Counted from the first letter of the stretch, positions 23,601 through 33,689 are shown. The stretch: 64,000 nt of DNA from Haberlea rhodopensis (GCA_907163345.1 CAJQUN010000009.1:6634001-6698000), one strand, 5' to 3'. The notes: generated by a model from the letters alone, not told the origin. Translations and numbers: made by a program.

Positions 23601-26600
23601 TTCGTCATCTTCAAGTTTCTTAGCAGATGTAATGTTTTCAGCCCAATTACCGTCAATAGCTTTAAATATTTTTTCCTGTATTGATTTTCCATTAAAGGGT
23701 TCAAGGTTATATCCAGAAATTGAAGCCATCACAAATAAGCAAGGAGGCACACACAATTTCAACAACCAAGCAGCAGAAGCAAGGACCATAAGGCATAAAC
23801 AAAATATGAAAGAATCAATCAAGCTAAGGGGAGGAGAAATCGCTATCACCCACAAAATCACAATACACTCAACGGTGTACGAGCATGGGGCTTCAGATAG
23901 AGATTTTCCTACGGGTAAGGGACACAATCACCTAGAAACAAAATGGTAAAAACATTAAGGGTCAAGATAATTACTTACTACCCAGAGACTAAAGCTCTGG
24001 GGTGACGAAACCACGGAAGATCCGTACACACAAAGCCTGAGTACGCTGCCCGAGATCTGGACACTGCCCGAACACCGAAGTGCTCTGCCCGAGATCTGCC
24101 CGAACTCCAGCCGAACACTGCCCGAGATCTGCCCGAGCTTCCAGCCGCTGCCCGAACACTCCACCAGGCACGGAACGCTCTGATACCATTGTAAGGTGTT
24201 TGTTCCGCCTTGAACGCCGATTGATAACCTGCAATCACAACAAGAAACCAATCACAGTATACAATTCACAAAAAATTATAAATCTGAAATCGAAACAAGA
24301 GTAAGGGAATTGGGCTCAGGTCGAGCAGGGTTTCCTTTCCACGTCGTCACCGGGGAACCAATGTATCATAACCTAAGGTGGGAGACACACACACACTGTC
24401 CTAACACTGCCCGAACACTTAGCCGTAGGCGATGGACGAAAAACACAGCAGAGGAATCGCACGCAGGGTTACACCAAGGAAGGAGAAGGGCAACACAGAG
24501 CACTACACAGCCAAGCACAGTTAGCACAACCACGGCTAACAGCAGGGCAAGGGCTCAAGCGACAAATCCGAACACTCCACCAGAACAGGGACGCGAAGGG
24601 GGGGAAGAATATACACACAAAGGATTTTCAGTATATCAGACTTCTCACTTACCTCATCATGGAACAACACCATGATTAATAGCAACGAGGAAGACGAAGG
24701 GAAGGGGAGCAAGTCCCAAGGAACGCGGTCAAGCAAGCCAGCCGAGGAGACGCGATGAAGAAGGATCTGGAATGGGTAAAGCAAGTGAAGAGACAAACAG
24801 CTAAAGGGCTCGGGAAAACATAAGGGAAAGGAAAAGAAAGCCAAGGCCCAAGAAGGTAATGGGCCAAACCCAACAATAATGAGATACAAATCAATAGAGT
24901 GTAGTTAAGTAGAAAAGATGGGTGCCCCTCGAGCGCCGTCCGTCGGCTCGTCTCGTCTCGTCTCGCCGCGTCGCGCGTTTCGCTGCCGCGAAGGCAGCCC
25001 TATCTTTTTACTACTCGGATTTCTGAAATGACTTTTCATATACCCGACTTTTCATATTCTGCTAAGTTAAGTTTGAGACTTTTCACCTACCTGCAGAATT
25101 GATTTCAGATTTAAGTGTGAGACTTAAATCCAAATTAATCTGATGTTAAGTATTGACTTTTCATCAACCCCACTAAACATTACATTTAATTATCTGTGAC
25201 CTTTGGAGAGGTCTGCTGCTCAGCTATATAAGTTGCACCAGCTCTCTTTGAGAGTACTGCACACTGCTAGTGCTCAAGGTAGTCTGCTCGGAGTTTTGCT
25301 TCAATCCGAACAGAGGTGATTGAGTGTTGTACCTTGAAACTCACTTGTCCAGGAGGCCAGAAGCTAAGGCGGGCAAATTTGAGTTTACGGACACACGGCT
25401 TGCTGTGGCCTCGTCCAGAATTGTTTCCAAATTCTTGTTGATTTTCAGTTTATAACTATTGATGTAAGTCTAATGTAGTTTGATTGTTTGATGTTTGTTT
25501 ACAGTATAATTTCTCTTCTTATTACAATTGTTTAAGCTGATTCAATCTTCCGATTTAAATAAACAGTTCCAACAAATTGGACTAATACAAGTTCAGACAT
25601 ATATCTGCATGATTTCAAGGCTGAAGATTTACCTGTGTATTCAAAAGTAAATATTGGTGTAAATAAAGTACATTGTTTTGGCATGCTGAACATGTCATGC
25701 CCAGGTCGCGAGCCCGTCTAATGTGAGATTTGGATTAGAACCTGAAGTTAATCAGTTTTAGCCTGTTAAAAATTGTATATTGGAAATTAGACAAAATATA
25801 TAATTTACTCAAATGTTCGTTTCAATTACGATGTGAATTGTGGCATAAAAGTATCATATTTATTTTTTGAGTTATTTTGATGCAGATTATCTTTAGAGAT
25901 TTCAAGTCTTCAAATATACTCTTAGATGATCAATGGAATGCAAAGCTGTCTGATTTTGGGTTGGCGAGGTTGGGCCCTGCAGATGGATTAAGCCACGTCT
26001 CGACTGCGGTATATATATACACACATACATACACACATATTCTACATGACAATTATTTTGTTCGTTTTTATTAAAATTAAAAACTGCCATACATTTAAAA
26101 CATTTGAAAATGGCAATCCTCTCTGTATCAAACAGGTTGTAGGAACAATTGGATATGCTGCTCCAGAATATATTCAAACGGGCCGACTCACATCCAAGAG
26201 TGATGTGTGGAGCTACGGAATCTTTCTCTACGAACTTATAACTGGGAGACGCCCTTTGGACAGAAACCGACCCAAAAACGAGCAGAAACTCTTGGATTGG
26301 GTGAGGCCACACCTCGTTGACATGAAGAGGTTTGAACAGATTCTGGACCCCCGACTCAAGGGGAAGTATGATCTCAAATCCGCTCAAAAGTTGGCAGCAA
26401 TCGCCAATAGGTGTCTACATAGGCACCCCAAGAACCGACCCCGAATGCATGAAGTTCTTGAAATTTTGGACCGGGTAGTTGACGCGGCTAATATAACTGT
26501 TGCAAGTTCGGAAGTTGCTATTGAGAGCTCCCCAGTGATTGATGAAGCTGAGAAATCAGTAGATGAGGGTTTGAAGAGAAAGTTTGTGGATCACATTATA

Positions 26601-26660
26601 AGGGATAACAAGTGGTTGGAATGGAAACTATGGAAACCTTGGCTTGTGAAGAGTAATTGA
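17648..26660 (+). CDS. Receptor-like cytoplasmic kinase, PCRK/PBL19 type (RLCK VII)
   Basis: Cytoplasmic Ser/Thr kinase of 428 residues. Members of this group relay signals from pattern-recognition receptors in plant immunity (family knowledge). Coding exons: 17648-18025, 18371-18631, 25886-26008 and 26136-26660, all phase 0. The start MKCF is typical of this subgroup, which lacks the Gly2 myristoylation site of other RLCK VII kinases. Visible motifs: P-loop GEGGFG (91-96), VKQL with Lys118, GHKEWVTEV, RGIQRLLVYEYMPN, catalytic IIFRDFKSSN (Arg217-Asp218, with Phe in place of the His of HRD), DFG (236-238) and GYAAPEYIQTG in the activation loop. Length matches the family and the frame is open throughout. 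Intron 1 has a GC donor. Intron 2 carries about 7 kb of retrotransposon DNA. Confidence 0.92.
18026..18370 (+). other. Kinase intron 1, GC-AG type
   Basis: The exon ends ...GGATTGCAG and the intron begins GCAAGC; the acceptor is TTTGTGCAG before GGACACAAG. The residues on either side (RGLQ / GHKEW) join exactly as in homologues. The 5' splice site is therefore GC rather than GT, in an otherwise strong AG|GCAAG context. Confidence 0.85.
18803..19483 (-). repeat. 3' LTR of the nested copia element
   Basis: 681 bases, colinear with 24190-24875. The plus-strand frame at 18918-19283 occurs in both LTRs, is not conserved in function and is not a gene. On the minus strand the purine-rich aaggtggagattt just outside is the likely polypurine tract. 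Confidence 0.92.
19733..23729 (-). pseudogene. Copia Gag-Pol polyprotein, three frameshifts
   Basis: Start at 23729 (MASISGYNLEPF). Order: Gag (UBN2 region), CCHC knuckle (C224-C237, CYNCEDPHHFIKDC), protease WLIDSGCTYHM (DSG 293-295), GAG-pre-integrase (LWHKRLGHMSSKGLDIL), integrase core (DDYSRKVWIF, then TDNGMEFCN and PQQNGVAERMNR), reverse transcriptase with YVDDMLIA, and RNase H (KGYVDSNYAND, then STTESEYVAVTEA) ending near 19733. The reading frame changes near 21950 (after the integrase core), near 20945 (a T run within reverse transcriptase) and near 20470 (start of RNase H). It can make Gag and protease, but not a full Pol. Confidence 0.9.
24047..24165. repeat. Short CTGCCCGA repeats in the copia leader
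   Basis: Between primer site and gag, the motif ctgcccga(g/a) recurs about eight times at irregular 10-20 base spacing, with agatct often following. Related copies also occur inside the LTRs near 19005 and 24395. Confidence 0.7.
24177..24188 (-). other. Primer binding site of the nested copia element
   Basis: On the minus strand it reads TGGTATCAGAGC, one base after the 5' LTR; complementary to initiator methionine tRNA. Confidence 0.92.
24190..24875 (-). repeat. 5' LTR of the nested copia element
   Basis: 686 bases, about 98% identical by eye to 18803-19483. A 5-base difference near 24209 accounts for the length difference. Confidence 0.92.
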
Positions 26661-27314
26661 GTGGAAATGCATGTAGACAATAAAACGTGAGCCAAGTTGT
26701 AGTTGCTCGACTTCAATGATGAAGTTTATGAAGTAAAAAGAAAGGAATTGAGTTTGACATATGGAATGTCCTTTAGAAGAATATATATGTATGTATATCT
26801 ATGTTATATACAAAGATTTGGAGTCTAAATGAATCAACGAGGATATTCTGATCGAAAGAAACTCTTGGAGAAGATTCACGTATGTGTGCGACACTACTTG
26901 ATTTCTTTTATGGTTCATATAGCCTACCACAATCCATTGGGATTAAAGACTTAGTTGTTGTTGTTGTATATCTATGCCTCTATCTACACATATACAGATA
27001 CTTAAAAAAATGGTGCTATAGGGAGAGGTTTGAAACTTAGTCCTTCATAAGGATCCATCATGGAATCATGCATGAGAAAATAATAGAACTTGAGAATTCC
27101 AATACTGTGGAATGCAATTTCTGTGAATAACCTCCATATCCCTTGCATTTCAAATTCGATAAATCGGTTAAGAAGATAACCTCCACAGTGGCTGATTGTG
27201 CTGGAGACCCGACTGGCTTGGATCTCATAGTTATGCCGTCAAAGCATATTGCCCATTAATGGGAAAAGAAGAAGCCTCCAATGGTCTATATTGATGAATC
27301 AATGGATAGGCTAA
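26661..27314. other. Kinase 3' flank
   Basis: Contains the kinase 3' UTR and spacer. No coding signature or clear repeat beyond short AT runs is visible. Confidence 0.5.
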
Positions 27315-27834
27315 GGCTGCATTTACTTCTATAAATAATCAAAGGATTAACCATTTGTCCTCATTATTCAGCTTTTTTAACTTGCCATGGATTAATTATT
27401 AAAAATTATGGGCCCACTAATCAAGACATAAAATATTGTTTTCAATTGATAAATAATCTCGTAAAAATGGTGGGATAAATTACATGAGATTGTTTGGCAG
27501 AAAAATAGAAACACTTCTCTACCTTTATTATTAATAATGATTTTTAATAAAAAATAATGAATTCTATAATATAAAAATAATAATGAATTTTATTAATAAT
27601 ATTAAAATAATAAAATTTGTAATTAGTTTTATTATAATAATTTCAATCAGACTTTTTAGTAGTAATAATTCATCATCTAATTCACATTTACAATCTCAGT
27701 CTTAAAAATTTGAAGTAAACATACTTTCTTTTATCCATCACTATTCATATCAATAATAATCATAATAATCAATGTGTAACTTATCAGTATAATCATATCT
27801 TTAAAAAATCATATCTTTAAAAGTAAACGCGGCC
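27315..27834. mobile_element. PIF/Harbinger (Tourist-like) MITE, TSD taa
   Basis: 520 bases. The ends are GGCTGCATTTACTT and, inverted, GGCCGCGTTTACTT. It is flanked by taa on both sides (27312-27314 and 27835-27837). Three-base TWA duplications and GGSCGCGTTTACTT-like termini are typical of this superfamily. No coding capacity; the core is almost pure AT. Confidence 0.8.
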
Positions 27835-27895
27835 TAACTAAATTAATGATGCTTGTTTCACTAACCATAATGAAGATACATCCAAAATTATTTTA

Positions 27896-28173
27896 GGTTG
27901 TGTTTGGATTGAAGGATACAAAATGAATGAATTTCAAATTTTTCACTCAAATCCAACATTTATGTTTGGTTAAAAAACTGAAGTGGGGAGTTAAAAAAAA
28001 AAAAAAAACTGAAGTGGGCATTTGAAATTCCTCATTCTTCTTGCATGATTTTCCTTTGTATTTTGGGAGGATTTAATGACAACCAACTAAATATCATTTC
28101 AAATTCATGAATTTTAAATGATTAGATTTCTAAGTCTTTCCTTCAAACCAAATCATTCAATCCAAATACTACC
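27896..28173. mobile_element. Small MITE with TTTGGATTGAA termini
   Basis: The left end GGTTGTGTTTGGATTGAA and the inverted right end GGTAGTATTTGGATTGAA form imperfect terminal repeats around a 278-base AT-rich core. Flanks tta and gta do not give a clean target duplication, so the superfamily is unassigned. Confidence 0.6.
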
Positions 28174-29014
28174 GTAGACAATATTTATGAAAGGTGTTCG
28201 ATACAATTCCATCGACCTTTGCAGGGGTGCGCAGGGGCTCCGCACAACCCCAAAAAAAATTAATGTAAAAAAATTTTAAATTTTAAATTTGTTTTTACCC
28301 TAATTTTTTTTAAAAAAAAAATTTTGCCCCCAATTTTTTTTTTCATGGCTCCGTTATTGAACCTTTGTTTGCAGTTGATCATTGTCATATACGAAATGAC
28401 ACCGAAGTTGTGATGGATTTGTTTCGGCAAATTTAATTAAATAAATTTTTCTTTAAAAGGAAAAGCTTTCCTGGGGAAACATGAATCCGCTTGAATGATT
28501 TGAGAAATTATAGAAGATTATTATACCATGGTTCTCCGTCGGTCATGATATCCGGAACGGAGGCTTCCGTTCCAGTTCCAACGACATTTCACGAAACGGT
28601 CACGGTTATTGTCGCTGTATATTTTAAAAATTAAAAAAAATTAATTAAATAAAATATTTAAAAAATAATTGAAAAAAATTAAAAAATTTCCGTTCCGACC
28701 ATTCTGTTCCTTTCTAACCTTGAAATCGTCGTTCCGTTCCGCGAAGAACGTACAATCGTCGATATAGATACATACATGTTTTAGCCTGTAACTTTGCAAC
28801 AAAAGGAGCCTTTCCCGTTCCGTTTTTGCACCTTGTATTATACTTATAACAATTGGACAAATTCGGATTAAAATAAGTTTGCTGCCATGTCGATAGCTAC
28901 ATGAATGATCCCTCAGCACATGACTAATAAACGGCTCTCAATACTTCGATTATGCGTGGATGCTCTTAACATCACTTCTTAGTGATATGAAACCTCAAGT
29001 AGTAGGTTCACAAA
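28174..29014. other. Spacer with decayed repeat
   Basis: No gene. There are long A and T runs near 28250-28350. Around 28540-28750 the motif cgttccgttcc and relatives occur in both orientations, which looks like a worn hAT-like element, but I cannot find its ends. Confidence 0.4.
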
Positions 29015-29365
29015 CCACATGAGTTTTTTTGGCAACGAACCCTCGTGTGGTTTCCAAATAGACAGTTTACACCCACGTGGTTTGAAAGATGCAGTTTACC
29101 CCCTATGGTCTTGAAAATATGCAATTTACCCCATTGTGTTTTGAAAATAGGCAGTTAACCTCATGTGGTTTGTGAATACAATGTGCAAAACACCCCATCC
29201 ATGTAAGAGGGGGATAGTACGATATGTTTTGCAAACCACAAGGGTTGAAATGTCTATTTTGAAAATCACAGGGGGCAAACTACATATTTTCATGCCACAG
29301 ATCTGTACACTGCATATTTACAAACCACAGGATAGTGCATATTAGTGATACACAGGGGATAATTT
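29015..29365. repeat. Fold-back array of about 30-base minisatellite units
   Basis: Left half: units of the form gtggtttgaaaatatgcagtt followed by tacccc, plus orientation, about five times (29035-29180). Right half: the same unit inverted (gcaaaccacaagggttg, then aaaatcacagggggcaaact and further), to 29365. Units are degenerate. Tandem sub-repeats inside long inverted arms are typical of fold-back or Mutator-like termini, but no target duplication was found. Confidence 0.65.
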
Positions 29366-30141
29366 GCCACTAACTCGTGACGAAATGATAAAAACTTAAA
29401 TGAGGTTATATTAGTGTAAACGTGTGGTTCTATGATTTTAACGATAGTAAAGTGGTAAAAGAAAATCTACACCTCGAGGAGATTGATGATGTTACAACAA
29501 ATATCATGTGAATCTAGTTGACGATTTTGGCCTCTCTTTTTTTTTTTTTTTTTTGACGATTTCCTCAAAGAGATAGTGAATTTTATATTTCCATCATTTA
29601 AGTTAATCTCTTTATAAAATTGTCAAAAAGATTTCATAACTAAAGCAGGATCCTATTAATACCAAAACACTTTGACCAATAATGCCCGAGATATTATATA
29701 ATTTGTAATACATGAAAATAGTCAAAAAGGGTTCAACGACTTTCTCATCATCAATTCATACTATACTATAATATATTGTGGGTACAAAGTAACCACAACT
29801 TTGTCACACCATTCCTACCATATAACTTTAGGGAAACTTATGGTTGTGTGTTCCCCGTATAATAACTTTATTACGATTTCTGACATCTAATTTGAATAAT
29901 AATAGATTGACCATCTATAGAATATCTGTATTATGAATCCACCCCTCTAATTTGTAGCAGATGATGGGAAAATTATAGGTATCTCTCATGTATGTTACTT
30001 ACTATGTATTGCAATGATAACATAGAATAGCCAAATTTATTACAATGTCCCAAATAAAATTTTGGTTCCATGAAAAGTATAGAGCTCTCCTATATATATG
30101 TATATGGGCACGAAACCACAACTTATCACGTAGAAAATAAT
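29366..30141. other. Spacer and upstream region of the S1-like gene
   Basis: AT-rich with a T run near 29540-29553. A TATA-like tatatatatgtatat near 30091 lies about 50 bases ahead of the S1-like start and is a candidate core promoter. Confidence 0.45.
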
Positions 30142-30561
30142 ATGTACATCATCAATATGATCAAATACACCTTCCTATTGTTCATTGTTTTGCCGACTTT
30201 ACTCCATGCAGATGAAGCATTGGGGTGTTTTCTTTACCCTAAGCTTCATGTTCATGTTTTCAACATGCTTCCTCCCAACACAGAATCTATGGTGGTACAC
30301 TGTGGTTCTAAAAACGACGATTTCGGAAACCATACGCTGGCCAAAGGTCAAGAATTCGAATTTTCTTTTTGTGTGAAACCCTTTTCGACTTTGTTTTTTT
30401 GTCATATATGGTGGCGAAATAGAGATTCGGCATTCGATGCCTACAACGCTCTGTGGATTGATAATCCATGTGTTACTGCTCACTGCGTTTATGAGGCGAA
30501 GGAGGACGGGATTTATTTATCTGGAAAATTTAGAGAAGCTTGGAAAATAAATAATGTATGA
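30142..30561 (+). CDS. Plant self-incompatibility S1 (SPH) family secreted protein
   Basis: Intronless gene for 139 residues from 30142; the Met at 30157 is an alternative start. An N-terminal hydrophobic segment (YTFLLFIVLPTLL) ending at LLHA-DEALG is a clear signal peptide. The mature part shows the SPH pattern: VHVFNMLPP, MVVHCGSKNDDFGNHTL, GQEFEFSFCVKPFSTLFFC, WW, AYNALW and HCVYEAKEDGIYL, with paired cysteines for disulphides. Length matches the family's 120-150 residues. The founding member, in poppy, is the pistil determinant of self-incompatibility; most other members have unknown roles as small secreted ligands. The intact frame argues for a live gene, yet it sits isolated among transposons. 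I cannot say more about its function. Confidence 0.88.
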   Translation: MYIINMIKYTFLLFIVLPTLLHADEALGCFLYPKLHVHVFNMLPPNTESMVVHCGSKNDDFGNHTLAKGQEFEFSFCVKPFSTLFFCHIWWRNRDSAFDAYNALWIDNPCVTAHCVYEAKEDGIYLSGKFREAWKINNV

Positions 30562-30920
30562 ATAATTTGTTTGGAGATTATTGAAACCTGATTTCAATAA
30601 CTTTCTACACAAGAAAATCACTATGAATTTAAGATTATTTTAAATGCACTTGTTCATAATGATAGCAGAAAAAAAAAATTATTTAAATAATTATTTAATT
30701 ATCATAAGGGATCAATATATATTGAAGTGGAGAAGACTATATATATATTGTTTAATAAAATCATATCTTTATTTGAATGATAATTATGTAAATTAATATT
30801 TCTAAATTGTAATGAGCAAGTAATAGATTATATTTGCCACTTTTGTATTATAAGTCATTATAACCAAAGAAATTTATGAGCTAGTCACATTTTATCCAAT
30901 TATGGATTTGTTAATAGACA
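30562..30920. other. S1-like gene 3' flank
   Basis: AT-rich with no gene. Contains the 23-base segment 30850-30872 that recurs inside the neighbouring hAT MITE (30934-30956). Confidence 0.5.
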
Positions 30921-31387
30921 TTAGGGCTGCTTAATAAGTCATTATAACCAAAGAAAGATGTCGGGCCGGATCGGTTCCACCGTTCTGGAACCGATATCTT
31001 ACCAGTTCCGGATCAAACGGATCCGGTTCCGGGCTGAACCAAAACCGGACCGTTATTTTTAAAAAAAGTTAAAAAAATTTTATTTAGATAAATATTTTCG
31101 AGTTTAGTTTAAAAACACAAAGGCACATTAGCTCAATTGGTTAGAACTGCAGAATAGAAGGCGATGGCCACATGTCCGAATCCTCTAAGCAACAATTTCC
31201 TTGATTTTTTGGAAAAAAATTCAAAAAAATCGGTTTCGGGTTGGAACCGGTCCAACCCAGAACCGTTGGGACCGGAGCCACATCCAATCTGGTTTCTTAT
31301 CCGATCAGGCCGGTTTGGAAATTATCGGATCCAGAACCGGCCGGTTCCGATCAGGATTGTACCTGATTGATCCGATAAGCAGCCCTA
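30921..31387. mobile_element. hAT-type MITE, TSD aatagaca/aatagata
   Basis: 467 bases. It begins TTAGGGCTGCTTA and ends TAAGCAGCCCTA, matching the termini of the larger hAT at 35355. The 8-base flanks agree at 7 of 8 positions. Sub-terminal DNA is rich in ggttcc/ggaacc motifs, as in that larger element. The core has a tRNA-like piece (31118-31190). It landed within a fold-back repeat unit (aatagacattttaccc). The small frames at 31164-31392 are not genes. Confidence 0.8.
31118..31190 (+). pseudogene. tRNA-derived (SINE-like) fragment inside the MITE
   Basis: ATTAGCTCAATTGGTTAGAA resembles a tRNA D-arm/A-box, and TGTCCGAATCC about 45 bases later resembles a degenerate B-box (GGTTCGAATCC). The arms do not pair into a convincing cloverleaf, so this is a tRNA-like relic, not a working tRNA gene. 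Confidence 0.5.
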
Positions 31388-32215
31388 AATAGATATTTTA
31401 CCCAACGTGGTTTGTAAATAGGCAAAACGTATCCATATGGTTTGCATAATATAGCTCAATACCTCCACAATTCTCATAATGTTTTACTTTTATGACGAAA
31501 ATAGACATTTTACCCTATTTGATTTTGCTAATAGACATTTTACCCCTCATTGGTTTGTAAATAGGAAAAACGCCTCCATATGGTTCGCAAAATATAACAC
31601 ATTACCCACATGACAATTTTGAGAGAGTTTTGGGTTATGACAAAAATACCCTTATTTAATTAAAAAACATTTATTATGTAGGTTGATTGTTCTATCTAAT
31701 TAAAATTCATTTATGGTCCCAATTATGTGGTCTCATTGTATGAGTATTTAATTTATTTATGTGAATATTGATGATTATAGAACCTTGATGATGTTATGAC
31801 TTTTCATATTCTTGTGGATGAATTGGAATTGTTTGGTTTATATTGATTTGATTTTTGAAATATATAATTAGCAGGTCGGTTTAGAGGAAAAATGGTTAAA
31901 ACTATGTCAGAATTTCTTCTATTTTATATGCATATTACCCCTATGTTATTCTTTAGGTACAAATGACCTCATATATTTTTATTTAGATGAAATTTACCCA
32001 TGGGATATAGTTGAAAACTTTAACATGTATTTTCAAAACTCAGACGTATAACAAGGCGTGTGCCATGCAAATCATACGCGAAGGGAGTGTTTTGCGCCTA
32101 TACATAAGCCACATGAGTTTAAACTGTCTATTTACGAAACCACAGGAGGATTCCGTGCCAGAAAGCCGAAATTTATTGCCACAAAATTTGATGCAAGCTA
32201 AGTCAAATGGAGGCT
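31388..32215. repeat. Second fold-back minisatellite region
   Basis: Units such as gtggtttgtaaataggcaaaa and tagacattttacccc run in plus orientation at 31390-31620 and 31930-32040. Inverted units (gaaaccacaggagg and relatives) follow at 32060-32170. Same repeat family as 29015-29365. Very degenerate; boundaries approximate. Confidence 0.5.
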
Positions 32216-33052
32216 AAACAATAATTTCAATACAGCCAGCAGAGGTAACAAAGATAATAAGTGCAATCGAGAAAAGTTCACAAGATTTTAAACATTGGAA
32301 GTACTAAACATGTTGGGAAGTCAGACAATGAGCAATGGGGAAATGCAATATTGGGATGTTATATGGCTTATAAGACTTTAAATTGTACAATTCTAACTGG
32401 CTATAACTCTTGGTATATCGGTAAGCACTTGATCGTACAACGAGCAACGAGAAATACAATGTTTAGAGAATCTTAGCACTAAGAAGTACAACTCTCAGCT
32501 CAAAAGTTATTGTTCGAATAGTCAGAAGAAGTACACCAACCATGTGTTGGGTTTTCGTACCATTGCGTCAGATCCAAACGCAGCAGAATAAAACATAAAC
32601 AGATCTAACCCGGGGATGGATCGATCGCGCTTGATTCATATATTATAACATGCATAAATCGAATATAAATGTATGAAAAGAATTGCCGATAACAGCAAAA
32701 TCAGTCTGATGGCGGTGATCCTCTAGTCCAATCAATCTGATCAGATCTACAAGCTCGGCACCAGTGCTAGCGTGATGACGGCTTATGAGACTGTATTGAA
32801 TTGAGTTATTTTTAACCCTAGATGGAATGGTATGTTTGTAGAGGTAATGAGCTAGCTAATTGTGCTATTTCGTAACTCGGGATTCATCATACACGTTTGT
32901 ACATCCAACTGTAAATGAGTTTTTGCTACAATTACCATTTCATTTTCAAAACTTTATATGTGTTTAAACTTTCTATTAAATATCAAATATGAAGATTATG
33001 TTTTAGATCTAACAAGTATGTGACATGATTATGAACGAAAGGACTTTGCGGA
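32216..33052. other. Spacer, possible truncated LTR
   Basis: No gene. From about 32555 (tgttgggttttcgtaccatt) the sequence resembles one edge of a plant LTR, but no matching end or duplication was found. The rest is unremarkable. Confidence 0.35.
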
Positions 33053-33224
33053 GCAAAGAGCTACGTATGTAGGAGCCACCTCTTGAATCCAATGAGCAAA
33101 GTGCTATGTGTACGTGGTCCACCTCTTGAACCTACGGGGCAAAGTGTCACGTACACGGGAGCCACCTCTTGAATCGGCGGGGCAAAGTGCTATACACACG
33201 GGAGCCACCTCTTGAATCCAATAA
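33053..33224. repeat. 43-base tandem repeat, four copies
   Basis: Units begin GCAAAG at 33053, 33096, 33139 and 33182, exactly 43 bases apart. Each contains gccacctcttgaa or a one-base variant. Units differ at several positions each. Confidence 0.9.
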
Positions 33225-33689
33225 GTCGTTATGTGGATATGCACAATATATGTGTTTATGTGTAAAAAATGTGTTTATATGCCAAGATCTACGTTATTCG
33301 ATAAAGAAATGTTTAAAGGATTTTGTTATGAAAATATGTATGTTACCATGTTCAATCGGCCCCACTTGCTGGGTGTTTTTCTCAAACACTCACCCCCTAC
33401 CTCCCCTCCCAGACAAGAAAGAAGAAGAGATCGAGGAAGAAGAGCAAGAACAATTTTGGGCATGGTGATCCACATAGGACCTTCAAGAAGTTTTTATTTA
33501 CGCTTCCGCATATTTCATTCAAGCTAAGACAATATGTTTTCCTTATTTCAATTGTAATGACAATTTATTGGTTTTGGAATAAATAACCTGATTTTTATCA
33601 TAGATCTGTACACGAGGCTTGTTGTATTCGAATTTCATATTTGGATTCAGCGCTGGTGTCACGCGCTCCGATCTCGGGGCGTGACACCG
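33225..33689. other. Spacer ending in a hairpin at a possible LTR edge
   Basis: No gene. Near 33654-33688 the arms GGTGTCACGC and GGCGTGACACC form a hairpin. Read on the minus strand it begins TGTCACGCCCCGAG, which resembles the start of some plant gypsy LTRs. The other end was not identified. Confidence 0.4.

Larger units (their letters stand above)
18803..24875 (-). mobile_element. Ty1/copia LTR retrotransposon nested in a solo LTR, TSD ataat
   Basis: 6073 bases in antisense to the kinase. Seen on the minus strand, the 5' LTR is 24190-24875, the primer site 24177-24188, gag-pol 23729-19733 and the 3' LTR 18803-19483. LTRs read TGTTGGG...CTTACA on the minus strand. The duplication ataat is perfect (18798-18802 and 24876-24880). 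By eye the LTRs differ by about 15 substitutions and a 5-base indel, roughly 2%, so it is older than the gag-only element. All domains in copia order are present but the frame is broken three times. Confidence 0.93.
18639..25574 (+). mobile_element. Solo LTR split by a nested copia element, TSD aattg
   Basis: The left part, 18639-18802, begins TGTTGTGATTAATTATTAA. The right part, 24881-25574, ends CAGTTCCAACA. Joined, they form about 858 bases. The target duplication aattg is perfect (18634-18638 and 25575-25579). A TATA-like ctatataag near 25224 suggests plus orientation. It sits only seven bases after the start of kinase intron 2, and its duplication overlaps the donor gtaattg. A GC-rich tract with tcgtctcgtctcg repeats lies near 24950. 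Confidence 0.88.

Noticed and set aside
31118..31190. Functional tRNA gene
   Set aside because: A- and B-box-like parts are present, but acceptor and T arms do not pair and the B-box is degenerate.
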